Below are positions 46,320 to 58,392 of a stretch of 64,000 nt of DNA, in pieces. Each line of letters begins with the position of its first letter. Within the stretch, counting starts at the first letter, position 1. The position numbers were made by a program, and so were the translations under genes. The notes below the pieces were generated by a model. It saw only the letters and a list, made by a program, of their open reading frames with translations, was not told the DNA's origin and searched no databases. This DNA comes from Arion vulgaris (Eukaryota; Mollusca; Gastropoda; Stylommatophora; Arionidae), in contig CM036754.1 in NCBI GenBank assembly GCA_020796225.1, positions 43,065,779 to 43,129,778 on the forward strand, in the 5' to 3' direction.

Positions 46320-47600
46320 CCAGCATAGGACTACTAGCTCTGACAGAGTAAAACTTATCTTAACTTTCCACCCCCATAGTTGAAAAATGTTTTATTCTGT
46401 CTATCCTTAAGTCAGATCCTGAGACCCGTTCTGTCCTCCCCAACTATCCTTTGGTGACTTACAGACGGGACAGAAGTCTTAAGGATATGTTGGTACACAG
46501 TCGCCTTAAGTCCAATATCCAGACTCATTTTGGCACTGTCCAGTGTGGCTCGCGGCGTTGCAACACGTGTGCTTATGTGATACAGACGCGTACTGTCTCT
46601 TTTCCTTTAGCCACGTTTCTTATTGACGATGGTTTCACATGCGAGTCCCGTAATCTTATCTATGCCATTATTTGTAAGCGGTGTATCAAGGCTTATATCA
46701 GTGAGACAGGCAAGAGGCTCAGTGACCGATTCACCCAACGCTTGCGCGACATACGCCAATGCTCTGTGACCTCTGTAGCCACCCATTTCAATGATACTGA
46801 CCATTTAGGAGCTCATGATGTCCAGGTCATAGCCATCCGATAGGGGACTGCCTAGAGTAGTTGATAGTAGCTCGGCCTGCTAGCTGTGAGACGCCTCATA
46901 GCTCGGGTTCGAACCTACTGTCCGGCATTTGTTCGAGTCCCCTGGTCTTACTCAGGACGATAACGTGAGTACCTCTGAAGTCGGAGAAAATCTGCCTGTA
47001 TGGCGAGGAATACTAATTACGAGTACATTGAGCACACGGCTGCCAGTGTAAGTAATTTACAATGTGCACGCTGCTGCCATTGTAAGAAATTGGAAAACGG
47101 ATTTTCATGCAAAATCAGTTTCAGAGACGAAACTCTCTGAGTTGAAAGGACGGAAAAAAAAAAAAATAGCCATCCGATAATGTTCCTCGGATGATCGCAG
47201 TCGATTTGCTCTGGAGAATCGGTTGATTTCTTTGTATGGTACCTTGCGACCACGTGGCTCAACGTATTACATTCCTATGCTTCTTAGAACTTTCTCTTCC
47301 CATGCCTTGTAATCTATATGGGTATATGTTGCATGTATTCAAGTTATATATTTACTCGATTTTTCATTGTTTCTCTTCCGTTCTATTTCTAGTTTTTATG
47401 TGTGTTTTTGTGTTACATTTATTTCGTTATTCGTTTTATTCCCAGATTTTCATTAGAAACGTTTGTATTTGGTCGTGACTTTATTTTTTAAATTTGTCAC
47501 TCCTGTTGTTCGTTTGCTTGATAAAGGCGTTGGTCGAAACGTTGCTGCATTTTGTAATTGTTTTTGTAATTTGTAAATCTACAGTACTTTGTGATTACAT
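46320..47600 (+). mobile_element. Penelope-like element, GIY-YIG end (sense)
   Basis: Starts in the end of the reverse transcriptase (SDRVKLILTFHPHS, LKSDPETRSVLP, PLVTYRRDRSLKDMLVHSRL), then the GIY-YIG domain (AYISETGKRLSDRFTQ; Gly of YIGETG is Ser here) and HFNDTDHLGAHDVQV with a stop at 46841-46843. A SINE-C is inserted at 46843-47166. The 3' end reads 'tgataaaggcgttggtcgaa' and 'acgttgctgcattttg', typical of Penelope termini. It mirrors 45405-46318. Confidence 0.87.
46843..47166 (+). mobile_element. SINE-C, tRNA-derived, poly(A) tail
   Basis: tRNA-like head with B box 'gggttcgaacctactg', body with 'gtacctctgaagtcggagaa' (shared with about 19545 and 57250), and an A14 tail. Perfect 13-bp TSD tagccatccgata at 46830-46842 and 47167-47179. 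Confidence 0.9.
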
Positions 47601-47759
47601 GTTTGTCAGCACACATTTTTACTACTTGTTTGTTTTGTCTAAACTCCTTGTAGATGGACTGTCACATAATGTCGCAGTTGATTGCAGCAATACGAGAACT
47701 GCAGAATCACATAATTTGAAAACAGGTGTAGTTCAGTCATACTATTATCTCAGTTATAT

Positions 47760-47985
47760 GAGAACTATCAGCATAGCTCTCCAGACCATGTCCATGGTGC
47801 TCCGATCTCCACTTCAACAAGTTCAGCATTCCAATTTCAATGTTGATTAATCAGTTTTTTTGCATATTTGGTATGTCGTTCTTTTTGGGTTGCACCAATA
47901 TCGACACCCATCTCTCTCAATCTGGTCAGCGAGTGGGAATCAGAACTCTGAAACTCCTTTTTTCTGAAAGACTCTCAATGCGTTA
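47760..47985 (-). mobile_element. Family R LINE 3' end (reverse)
   Basis: Near-parallel to 26325-26545: 'catgtccatggtgctccgat', 'gttgattaatcagttt', 'tttgggttgcaccaatatcg', 'ctctgaaactcctt'. Confidence 0.75.
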
Positions 47986-47992
47986 GGAATGT

Positions 47993-48085
47993 CATTTCCT
48001 CTTGTCTAGTTATATATGACCTGCAAGTAGGTTCTCCATACCGCCCAGTCCTGGGCAACACACTCAATCTCTTCCATGGAATTGC
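47993..48085 (-). mobile_element. RTE-like LINE 3' end scrap (reverse)
   Basis: 'cctgcaagtaggttctccat', 'cagtcctgggcaacacactc' and 'ccatggaatt' match the 9100/26570 family. Confidence 0.6.
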
Positions 48086-48249
48086 GATTCCCATAGAAAG
48101 AAACAGCAGTCTGCACAGGAATGTTTGCATAAGGCAGCCGATAGATATCCAGCGACTAGCTCTCCACCATTTTCTGAATATGTATTTCACAATATAACCA
48201 CTGTGGGCACAAACAAAATGCATTCCGAATGAAATTTACAGCTCATAGT

Positions 48250-48492
48250 CGCCTGTGTGGTGCTGGGGTCCGCAAGGGAAGCAAAGAATATTACCACTAT
48301 GACCTACAAGGCATGTCGTAAGACACTACTGAGGTAGGGCCTAGGAAAGCTACCCTAGTAAATAAAAAGCGTAGCAGAAATTGGATGTGTTGGCCTACTT
48401 GTAGGTGCAGAACTGGCACAACGTACATTAAGTCTTAAGCTCAGATCACACAGAGTGGTTAACAAGTGGTCGATATGAAGCGTTTGAAGAAG
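48250..48492 (+). mobile_element. SINE-A, full length
   Basis: Perfect 12-bp TSD acagctcatagt at 48238-48249 and 48493-48504. Confidence 0.92.
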
Positions 48493-48519
48493 ACAGCTCA
48501 TAGTGTCACTCGAAGCACT

Positions 48520-49150
48520 ACTCAGCGACAAAACTAGGATCCACATGTCCAAACAGGAAGAAAAAGTAATAACTGCACCCAGAAGCAAACGCTCTAATGA
48601 TTAAACAGCTTGCCAGCCTTTCTGCCATGTTGACCAGGTAAACAAGTAACATAGTAAGTACATCAAAATATGTCATTATCAAGTAGCATGTCCCTTGCAG
48701 AACATCACTTTCATCACAAACCACCTGAAAAACTATGTCTCTAGCAAGTTCTCCCACCTCCTCCAGCATCATGTTCAAGGTTTCTTTATTGTACTGCTGT
48801 CATCTTCATCTTGGTCATCCCCTGCTTCGACTCAGGAAACATAGATTCCATTACCATTCTCTCCAAGACACTGACGTTTAACGTGGCCAAAATATTTCAT
48901 CTTCCAAGATATGATTTATGAGGCAATGCTCCTTGATATGCAGGTCTTGTAGGATGTCTTTATTTTTTCTCTTCCTGTCCATGATGTTCTAAGAACTTTT
49001 CTGTAACACCTTGTTGAACAAAGCTTGTTCTTTAATGTTCATGTTATGGTCAATGATTCACATCCATATATTGCCACATGAAATATGCATGTTCTCCGAG
49101 TCTTAGTTTTGGTTCTTTACTTGTGTCTTGCCATAGTTTCTTTATACAAT
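48520..49150 (-). mobile_element. LINE 3' fragment (reverse)
   Basis: Reverse strand has KETLNMMLEEVGELARD and CDESDVLQGTCYL at 48640-48790; equivalents are at 52800-52900 (reverse) and 53730-53790 (sense, KETLNMALEEAGELARN). The upstream part (48800-49150) reads like a decayed RT C-terminus. Confidence 0.65.
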
Positions 49151-49679
49151 CTAAACTAACCATATATTGATTGCACAAAAAACACACATAATTATATGTA
49201 CTTGAGAAAACATCTGCAGTAGAAGATACAAATATTTTTATTCTACAAAAGTTATAATAAAAAAACAGCAAAATAAGATTCATCTTATCTTGTTACTTGT
49301 AGAGATTAAGATAAATTGCACAAGAAGTCTAGCCAAACTAGCATTAAAAACTTGAAACAGAATTTGTGACTTCTGATATCAAATTTTGATAAAACATGCT
49401 TGGGATAAGAATGAGAGAAATGCATTGAATCTACTAATATTCTACTTTATTTGTTTAATTTGGTATAAGAATGATGAAAAGGATATCATTTTCTCTTATA
49501 TTTGGTATAAGAATGATGAAAAAGCCTACATTTTTCTGATCATTTCATTTTCCTGTTATTCTTCAAAAGTTTTCAGACATCGATTTGTATACTTCTACTA
49601 AAGTAGTTAGTGGTCAACCGGAGTCCATGCTAGTACAAGAAAAATTGGGGCTCTCTGTGGGATGAAGTTAAGGTGCTCA
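49151..49679. other. No gene seen
   Basis: AT-rich; a short tandem motif 'ttggtataagaatgatgaaa' occurs twice or more near 49460-49525. Confidence 0.5.
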
Positions 49680-49880
49680 CCGCTCACTTCAAAATACTCA
49701 GTGTATTCCCCATGAGGAGGGATCTGGATATGTTTCCAGAAATTCCTGATCTCAATGTAGGTGATATCAAGTTCCTAGTCTCTATTGGTGGCAGACAGTA
49801 ATACGCAAGTCCTGTGTTCAAGACAGCCAATATGTGATCTTTAATGAGTATTCTGTCTTCAGACAAGAATGTCAACAAAC
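49680..49880 (-). repeat. Repeat E fragment (reverse)
   Basis: Complement of 25850-25940: 'agaaattcctgatctcaatg', 'taggtgatatcaagttccta'. Confidence 0.5.
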
Positions 49881-49910
49881 ATTTGAACTTTTTCAGTTAC
49901 ATAACTTTAC

Positions 49911-50142
49911 TTCTTCTTCGAATGCTCCATATCGACCACTTGTTAAACCACTCTTTGTGATTTTTATGTGATCAAGGCTAAGAGCAATTTTACTTTGTTC
50001 CAGTTATGCACCTAAAAGTAGGCCAGCACATCTGATTTCTGCAACGCTTTCATTTACTAGGGTAGCTTTTCTACGCCTCTACCTCAGTCGTCACGACATG
50101 CCTGTAGGTCACAGTGATACTATTCTTTGCTCCCCGACAACA
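49911..50142 (-). mobile_element. SINE-A (reverse)
   Basis: Reverse copy with small deletions in the 5' part; ends (reverse strand) 'gagcattcgaagaagaag'. Confidence 0.85.
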
Positions 50143-51160
50143 TATGGACAAGAACAAAATTGTAACTGTTCATTTGTTTCATTCAAAATTAGGTTTTGAG
50201 TTTATTATGCATTTATCATATTTTTGAGTATTTTCAAACATTTTTATTTCTGAAAACATGTCAAATTCCAAGAAAAGTATTTCTGTCTTACACGCAAGGT
50301 CAATAAAAAGTAGATTTTACCGCGGCCATCGTAAATACTGGCCTTTGCGCAATATTTTTCAAGATGGAGGGTGAGGCGGATTATTCAAACGTGTTTAGTA
50401 AACATATGGACATTTTAGTAAACATACGGACTCAAACGGACTTCTTTAGTAAACATAACAACAAAATAGCGATGCCTAGCTAGTAAGTGATGTGTACCAA
50501 AATGTAGATCAAATTACGATTATAATTATATATATATCATTTAAGTTAATTTAACAAGTAAATCATGCAAAGATTTAGAAGAGCACCAACTGTTGACTAT
50601 TACATAACAATGGCACATGATAATCTGGTTGAAGCAATTAGTTTATCATCCACCACAATAAGCACTAGTTTTGTGCCAGAGAAAAAAACTCAAATTCCTC
50701 CCTGAACAGTTGCATCTGGTCAAAACTCCAGATAATAGAAAATGGTATAGCAATAACACTTAGTATTTTGCATTTATGACATATTAAATTGAACCTGATC
50801 TGTCCTCATATCATCTGGATATGAAGATAAGTTCTTAGCCATGTCAAACCATAAGGAGATTGTCATACAAATTGTAACTACCAGCTACATGAAATTCTCA
50901 TTAGACAGTACTGTATGTGTCTGCGGAGCTCAAAAAGAAATATTTTATTGTCTGCGGTTCCAACATTTTCCTCAACAATGATATAAAAATCAGGAATGTT
51001 CAATGCAATGTTCAGCAAGCTGCTTCTTCACAAAAAGGAAAGGAGCAAAATTCAGTAGTAGATAAATATATTTGTGTAATACTGTTTAGTTTATGTGCTA
51101 ATCAAGTTGTAGTGTGGTGAAAATTGATTGGCACAGCATTTTGTTTTTCCTTGTTATCCT
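50143..51160. other. No gene seen
   Basis: AT-rich unique-looking sequence. Short open frames only, no conserved motif. Confidence 0.5.
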
Positions 51161-51164
51161 GTAT

Positions 51165-51840
51165 CACTAGTGATCTCTTCGGACATAATGTATCAAAAGG
51201 TGTCACATAGACTTGATCTCCTTCGACATAATGTATCAAAAGTTGTCACATAGACTTGACCCTTTCATCAAGTTGCGCATAATTGATACAAAGTATCGTT
51301 GTCATGTAGACTATTGACTCCTTCGAATAATGTATCAAAAGTTGTCATGTAGACTATTGACCTCCTTCGATATAATGTATCAAAAGTTGTCATGTAGACT
51401 ATTGACTCCTTCAATAATGTATCAAAAGTTGTCATGTAGATTATTGATCTCCTTCAACATAATGTATCAAAAGTTGTCATGTAGATTATTGATCTCCTTC
51501 ATAATAATGTATCAAAAGTTGTCATGTAGATTATTGATCTCCTTTGATATAATGTATCAAAAGTTGTCATGTAGATTATTGACTCCTTTGATATAATGAA
51601 ATCAAAATTTGGGTCATGTAGACTATTGACCTCCTTCGACATAATGTAACAAAAGTTGGTATGTAGACTATTGATCTCCTTCGACATAATGTATCAAAAG
51701 TTGGTATATGCTCATTGATCTCCTTTGACATAATGTAATAAAAGTTGTCCTGTAGACTATTGATCTCATTCGACATAATGTAATAAAAGTTGGTATGTAG
51801 ACTATTGATCTCCTTCGACATAATGTACAAAAAGTTCTTG
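51165..51840. repeat. Minisatellite, about 46-bp unit, about 14 copies
   Basis: Unit: 'cataatgtatcaaaagttgt', 'catgtagactattgatctcc', 'ttcga'. Units vary between about 42 and 52 bp and become more diverged toward the right (e.g. 'gtaataaaagttgtcctgta'). Confidence 0.92.
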
Positions 51841-52378
51841 ACCACGACAAACCAGAAGCTGTGGTGTTGTACAAACATGTGGCTTACTTATTCATGGATA
51901 ACTGATGAGAGACTACCATAAGCTGATGTAAGTACACTAGTAATCATATATAAATTACTCCTCATTCTGTATAAAATTACTCCTCACTCTGAAGTATTCT
52001 GTATAAAATTAAACTAAAATAGTATGTGAGAGCAAAAACTATAGCTACTCATCATAAAACTTCTTCTGTAATACACACATGCATCCAACAACAAGTTTCT
52101 AACATCTTTAAGATGTATTGTCAAGATCGGCGTTTCCCAATAGTAGCAGACAATAGTTAGTCTGTGCGAATACACCGCCTCAGCCTGTGACGTCACATGG
52201 CAATATTGCCATCTGCGCTGCGGCCATAAATAGAGAAGGCCGTGATTTTACCATATAATTTGACCTTTTTATCCAGCAACATTGCTAGGTGGAGAACTCA
52301 ATTGGGCAACATTTCTAGGTGGATAACAATCAGGCAACATTGCTAGGTGGAGAACTCATATATATATATATATATATA
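51841..52378. other. No gene; short tandem repeat at the right end
   Basis: Three copies of 'ggcaacattgctaggtggag' spaced about 35-40 bp at 52283-52360, then an (AT)n run adjoining the MITE. Confidence 0.6.
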
Positions 52379-52635
52379 CAGGGTGTTCAACTTAAAAGCA
52401 GCCTATAAATGGAGCTAATCTGGCATAATGTATGGAAATGAGAAGGTTCAGTTATGACGTAGTATAGGTCAAGGTTGTGTGACGGTGTGTAATTGTAGTG
52501 CAGGAAGGGGCAATGAACAAATGTGACGTAGACGAGCTAGTCAGAACCGGTTTAAATAGTACATAAACACAACGCGTTAGGTTATCTGGCAACTTTCGAT
52601 TTGTCAATGGGGCTGCAATTATCTTGAACACCCTG
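52379..52635. mobile_element. MITE, second copy (inverted relative to first)
   Basis: Ends cagggtgttcaacttaaaag and (inverted) cagggtgttcaagataattg, TA on both sides. Internal sequence is the reverse complement of 16528-16812 (e.g. 'gacgagctagtcagaaccgg'). Confidence 0.88.
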
Positions 52636-52794
52636 TATAAAAATTTCATCTGTAATTATACAGCACACACATATATTAGAACATTCTACAATAAATCTGC
52701 CAGAATATGATTATGGAAACAAAATCTCTTATCAAGTATGGCTTCCCAAACATATACAAGTTGTTTAGTAAAAACCATTTAAACACAAGACGTC

Positions 52795-53340
52795 ATGTCA
52801 TGTGGTAGCATGTCCTTGGAACATCACTTTCATCACAGCCAGCCTGAAAAAATCTCTATCTCTAGCAAGTTCTCCTGCCTCCTCCAGCATCATTTTCAAG
52901 GTTACTTATACTTGCTCTGTCATCATTTCTTCCCCAGTTCGATTGGTTATGTTATGTTATGCGATCGACGTCACGGCACATTGGGCATTCCCATGCATGC
53001 TCTGTCCCCCGCTGCAGCAGCCATCCTAAAGTCCATTTGCTCACCCATGAGAAGTTGATTACTATATCTTCTCTCTCTACCCGAAGACGACACTGTCTGG
53101 CATGTCCACACTTTAACGCCTAATTCTTGAACTCGTTCCAGTGTCTGAGATGTGCCCATGTCACATAATTGAGAGCGTACCGCATTGATGATATTGGCTC
53201 TGTCCATACTTCTGCCGTTTGAGTCGGGGCATTGTTTGCAAGAAAGTCTGCGCGCTCGTTACCCTGCACTCCAGCATGATTCAAGTGGTTGATTTGTCTG
53301 GCCTGGGAGTCTCGCCATCAGCTCTTTGAGTTTCTTTGTT
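52795..53340 (-). mobile_element. LINE remnant with RNase H (reverse)
   Basis: Reverse strand reads HAGVQGNERADFLANNAP (last RNase H motif, about 53230-53285), then ANIINAVRSQL and finally a 3' part shared with 48640-48790. It lies next to a truncated SINE-B. Confidence 0.75.
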
Positions 53341-53378
53341 TTTGGCTGTCATAATTTCTTGCCATTGCTCATTCAGTA

Positions 53379-53481
53379 GTACCAAACCAATGTGCAATGT
53401 ATACACATTCTTGACAAAGATCAAACATATCACAAAGAATGATTAAAATTGATCATAAAGAACGAACACAAAGAAGAAGAA
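53379..53481 (+). mobile_element. SINE-B, 5'-truncated
   Basis: Only the 3' half ('accaaaccaatgtgcaatgt' to GAA repeats). Perfect 10-bp TSD attcagtagt at about 53369-53378 and 53482-53491, so truncation happened at insertion. Confidence 0.88.
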
Positions 53482-53544
53482 GATTCAGTAGTTTGCTGTT
53501 ATTTTCCCGAATAGTTGAAACAATTATGCTTTGTTTAGTAACAA

Positions 53545-53820
53545 ACATTGAAACACAAGAAGCATCAAGAATTTTTTTAATATAAGTATAGTAAGAGACG
53601 TCATGTCCCGGAAAATGAAGAATTTCGGTCACATTAAACAACATGGTGGTTTGGAGAGAACAGTAATGAAAGGCGTGATTCCTGGGGGTAGAGGCAGTGG
53701 AAGACCAAGACAAAGGTAGTAGCAAGGCATCAAAGAAACCTTGAATATGGCATTAGAAGAGGCAGGAGAACTTGCTAGAAACAGACATTTTTTCAATCGG
53801 GCTGTGTTCTGACAACTAAA
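53545..53820 (+). mobile_element. LINE 3' fragment
   Basis: Reads KMKNFGHIKQHGGLERTVMK, RGSGRPRQR and ETLNMALEEAGELARN: the C-terminus of an RTE-like ORF. Confidence 0.7.
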
Positions 53821-54129
53821 TTTATTTTAGAATTAAAAATGCCCTTTAGTGTGGCTCCTGGTAAAAAAGATGTCCAACCCAAAGCCATATAATGCTGCGT
53901 CTGGTTCACAAGGAGTTCAACATGTTAGATAAATGAGTTGAATCGCTTGTTATTCTATTTCCAAAAATCAACCACAAATCTATCAAATGTGTCACTCCCT
54001 TATATATTTGACTTTGTACTTCTGTACTAGGAAATCAATGAGATACATTTAGCTCAAACCTTTATTTACATTTGATGTATGCTGCGCATATGTGTGTGTG
54101 TGAATGGTAACTGTTCAGGAATAGTTAGT

Positions 54130-54880
54130 TAGTTTGTTCCTTTCATGCCAAATGCGGCACATAGGGGAGAGGTTTTAGATTTCCATGTGATGCGGTTCGT
54201 TGCTAGCAGTTGGAGATCTTGTATGGTTTTACATCCCAATAGTTTACTTTCCTGTAGGATTGCTCTTCGAAGAGTGGTCTTAGGTCTTCCACGTTTTCTT
54301 TTCCCAACTGGTGACCACATAAGGACTTGTCGATTTAGTCTCTTTTCTTCTGAACTAAGAACATGATCTAAATATTTCCACCTTCGTTTCCTTATAATAT
54401 TTGATACGTGTTGTTGCTGTGTTCTATCTCTCACTGTGTTGTTCGAAACGGAATCACTCCATTTTACTGTTAGTAATTTTCAGAGACATTATTCTCAAAG
54501 CTGTCCAGTTTCTTTTCAATTTTCTTTGCTGATTTCCAACTTTCACAACCGTAGGACAGTACAGGAATCACACATGACCTAAACAATTTAACTTTTGTAC
54601 ATATACTAAGGTCTTGAGATTGTCAGATATTTGTGAACTTGGTGAAGGCACTAGCTGCTATAGCAATACAGGAGTTTATTTCTTTCATCGTGTCTCCGTT
54701 GTTTGACACTTTACTACCCAAATATGTAAAATGTTTAACTTTCTCCAGTGTTTGGTAATTTATTACGATGTCTGTCGAGTTTGTGAGGTCCATAATTTTG
54801 GTCTTGGCAGAATTAATCTGGAGACCAATATTTAATAAACTAGAACGGGTAGCCATTTCACATTAGGTATTTCACACTAA
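54130..54880 (-). mobile_element. RTE-like LINE 3' half (reverse)
   Basis: Reverse strand: GLQINSAKTKIMDL, VKHFTYLGSKVSNNGD, SYGCESWKSAKKIEK and RRWKYLDHVLSSEEKRLNRQ, GKRKRGRPKTTLRRA. Frameshifts and stops. Confidence 0.85.
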
Positions 54881-55189
54881 TAGAACGTTATACATTTAGA
54901 CACATCCTCTGTTTCCAAAATACTGGGGTTTTCACGAATGAGGATTATTAGGCCTCAGATCAAACGACCATAGCAAGTACGAAGAAAACAACACCATCCA
55001 TCTTGAAACCGGGACCGGAAAAACTGTTCAGGAATAGTGAGCATTATTAGGTTTAAGACAATTTGACAGAAAATCTACATCTGGTTAAAAAAGGCAACTA
55101 TGGATATTTGAGCTATTGTTTTTGTACAAGTATACTAACAAATGTCTAACCAGGTCACTATGACATAATATGATAATAATTCAAGATTT

Positions 55190-55830
55190 AATTAGAGCAG
55201 GCTATATGAGAAAAGATATTTTTATCCACAGAGAGAAAGTAGAAAATGTGAAAAGTTTTGAATATCTTGGTTCACTGCTAACAACAGATGGAAATGGGAT
55301 GAAGGAAATTTAAAAAAGAACAAACATGGCTTTACAAAAAAAATTAACTAAAAAAGTATGGAACAGAACTGGTAGGAAAACAAAGGTCAGAATACTAAGA
55401 GCATGCATATTCCCAGTGGCAACGTATGGGTGTGAAGCCTGGACATTTAATAAGGCAGTGGAAAAACATATATGTGCTTTTGAATATAAGTGTTACAGAA
55501 GAGTCCTCCGTTTATCATGGATATAGAAGAGAACAAATAGATCTATCGAGAAAGAACTCAAAATGAAAAAAAACTGGTTAATGCTACAAATAAGAATGAG
55601 AAAATTGAAGTATTTTGGACATGTAAAAAGACACGAAGGGCTGAGAAGACCATCATGGAAGGAGGCATACCGGCAAAGAGAAGAAGAGGAAGACCACAGA
55701 GAAGATGGATTCAGGATGTAACTGATGATTTCAACATGACGGCAGCAGAGGCGGGACATCTGGTATATGAGAGAGAGAAATTTCAGAGGACTGTTGGGGT
55801 GACAAGATATTTGATGATGATATGAGAAAA
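55190..55830 (+). mobile_element. RTE-like LINE 3' half
   Basis: Reads VKSFEYLGSLLTTDGNGMKE, FPVATYGCEAWTFNKAVEK, CYRRVLRLSWI, LKYFGHVKRHEGLRRPSW. Several stops. A different lineage from 54130-54880. Confidence 0.85.
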
Positions 55831-56439
55831 ACAACAGTGCCCTCTAGTGGCTACAGTAAAGTTTATTAACACCACACTGGAAGTTTTTCCGGCAAGAATA
55901 CAGCAAACATTCAAAATGGTGGGTTAGTTGAAATTAGGAAAAAATAATATTTACAGATGGCACAGATCTCCTCTTTCATGAATTCAGATTAAATGGTTTA
56001 TTTATTTATTCATGAGTTTATTCTTAAAAAATGACTATGTGCGTTGTTTAATCAAACATCTGTGGTTGGTTCAGGATCTAAATTTGGCAGTTCTCTGTTC
56101 GCAGAAGATGTCAAAGGTGTCCTGGCCTCACTTTTGCCTTTATCTTCCTGCAAAATATAGTTTTACTAACTCTTTTAATACAGAGTATATTACTGAGTTC
56201 TAACAACTAACATTTTATGTTGTCACTGTTTGTAGTAAGTATCATATTAACTCTCACAATATGACAAGCCACATGGAAAACTGTTCTGATAGTACCAATT
56301 CTCCAATACGCCACTTCACAAAAAAATTAAACCATTAAATATAAACAAAAATCGATTTTCTGCTATCTACAAACAATTTTTTTTTTAGAATATAGCAGAG
56401 AAATTTATAAAACACAGCATTCAACTTTCTACATTATGA
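55831..56439. other. No gene seen
   Basis: AT-rich; no repeat shared within the window was noticed. Confidence 0.45.
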
Positions 56440-56830
56440 TCTATGAAGAAAGCTAGTAATGACAGAGATGAAATGTCTGCGCAGAATGCTGGGAGTAATA
56501 AGAAGAGACCGTTTGAGAAATGAAGACATTAGGAAAAAGTTGGTACAACATCAGTACTAGACTTCATCAAGAAACAACAAATTAAATGGTTCAGCCACAT
56601 AAGCAGGTTACCAACAAGCAGTGCACCTCAAAAGCAATGCTGCTCCGATACAATGGATACAAAGCAAAAGACCGGCCATGCAAAAAGTGGACCTGAGAGA
56701 TAACAGAGGCGATGAAAGACACTATTTATGAAGCGCACACTAGGGCTCGACCTAGAAATCTCTTCTTATATCCTGACGCTGTGAGGCAAACCAGGATTGA
56801 GGAAAGAAGAAAGATCTATAAAGTAGTTCT
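56440..56830 (+). mobile_element. RTE-like LINE 3' end
   Basis: Sense homologue of 41330-41640: 'gaaatgtctgcgcagaatgc', VGTTSVLDFIKKQQIKWF, 'tcttatatcctgacgctgtg'. Confidence 0.8.
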
Positions 56831-56988
56831 TTGGTGTTTAATATAAGAGACTTATGATAGATTATGTTAGAACACTACAATCAAATATTTATTCTAAAAA
56901 TCAGTTTGTAAAAAACGTGATTTTAGTGTGTGTATGCTAGACATTAACCATTGAGGCCTGTTCACTTCATATGAAATGAGAACTGAGT

Positions 56989-57242
56989 CTTCTTCTTCTT
57001 GCGTTCGTTCTTCGACCAATTTTAATCACTCTTTGTGATATGTTTGATCTTTGTCAGGAACGTGTATTCGTTGCACATTGGTTTGGTAGGCCCCTAAACG
57101 CATAGACTTCTACACATTTAGGACATGTACATCTGATTTCAGCCAAACCTCCTTAGTCGCCTCTTACGACTTGCGTAGCAGGTAACACTGGTTCTATTTT
57201 TTACACCCCAAATTTGGGCCCCGGTAATCACTTGGGCAGCAC
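56989..57242 (-). mobile_element. SINE-B (reverse)
   Basis: Full-length. Perfect 13-bp TSD atgagaactgagt at 56976-56988 and 57243-57255. The sequence just after it (57255-57330) resembles the SINE-C body, so it may have landed in an older SINE. Confidence 0.92.
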
Positions 57243-57570
57243 ATGAGAACTGAGTAACCTCTGAAGTCAGAGAAGGCACGCCTGTATAGTGGGGGACGCT
57301 GATAATAAGCATAGCAGGTCTTCACGCAAAAATCCGGCAGAAGCGCCATACCAGGCGCCCTGAATATGCCTGAATTAACAGCGGGCAAACACAAAAAGAA
57401 GAATAACCGAGTACTTTTAGAGTGTAATTCTCCACACTCGTATATCATTTTTAACTTTGAGACAATTTCATGAATGTGTGTTCCTTATACTCTTTTATAC
57501 ACATACACTCCTCACACACTTGCATGCATACACATGTGCTAAATAAACTCAATTATCAACAATTACCAAC

Positions 57571-57678
57571 CTGTTCAGCATACTTGAACACAAATACCTC
57601 AATGATAGTAGCAAGACTGCCAAGAATCAAACCAAATGCCAGAATAATTAGTGCCCCAGAGAATGTTCCGAGATCAAC
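57571..57678 (-). CDS. Ionotropic glutamate receptor, exon with last membrane helix (M4)
   Basis: Reverse-strand exon of 36 codons bounded by an acceptor tttcaag (57685-57679) and donor gttggt (57570 down). Reads VDLGTFSGALIILAFGLILG, then SLATIIEVFVFKY: a roughly 22-residue hydrophobic helix followed by charged residues, the M4 segment closing the channel domain. It joins the ligand-binding exon (62895-63076) in phase 0 across a 5.2-kb intron that carries the 44-bp array. The cytoplasmic tail exon(s) at lower coordinates were not recognised. Confidence 0.85.
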
Positions 57679-57789
57679 CTTGAAAAATATGCACAGGTTT
57701 TATGGTTATCTTTCGTGAGACATATAAATAGCTGGTGCAACATTGCCATATTAAATTACTTTCAAACAGTAGGTAAAAACAATAATCAT

Positions 57790-58320
57790 GGTTGCTTAGG
57801 ACAGGAATTATCCTGCACACAGTGTGGAAATCTACTGCCATCTTCCACTAAAACAAAGCTCAAGGTATTCAGCTCAAATGTGAAATCTGTGTTGCTGTAT
57901 GGCTCGGAAACGTGGCAAGTCACCAAGTTAAATGCAATTAAGATTAAGATTTTGTGAACAGATGTTTTGGGATTCTCAGACTGAGATGGTAGGACAGAGT
58001 TGCAAGCACAGACCGGTGAATGAAAACAGCAACAGAAACCCATGATGACCCAAGTTAAGAGAAGAAAATGGTGATGGGCTTTGCATACCTTATGGAAGAC
58101 ACAGTCGAGTGTCACTAGACAAGCACTCGAGTGGAACCCGCAAGGAAAATGGAAAAGAGGGCACTCTAAACAGACCTGGAGATGAAGTCTTCTTGAGGAA
58201 CTGAAGGGTGCTCGACTATCCTGAAAGACCATAAAGAAAACAGACAGAGACCGGGAAAAGTCACGAACAATTGTTGAAGCCCTATGCTCCACGAGGAGCA
58301 GAATAGGCAAGGAACAATAT
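57790..58320 (+). mobile_element. RTE-type LINE 3' end
   Basis: Reads LKVFSSNVKSVLLYGSETW, VKRRKWWWALHTLWK, SVTRQALEWNPQGKWKRG and TIVEALCSTRS. 5'-truncated, with stops; lies in the glutamate receptor intron on the opposite strand. Confidence 0.85.
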
Positions 58321-58392
58321 TGAGTCTTATTTTACAAACCTAAATTCTGCATGTGTTGCGTCTATTCAAGGCTGTCCAGAGTCAATATACTT

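Noticed and set aside
52130..52270. Possible promoter (cgtcacatggc near tgacgtcac and a TATA-like cataaataga)
   Set aside because: A CRE-like tgacgtca and an AT-rich motif are present, but no gene follows on either strand within 1 kb; the downstream sequence is a tandem repeat and a MITE.
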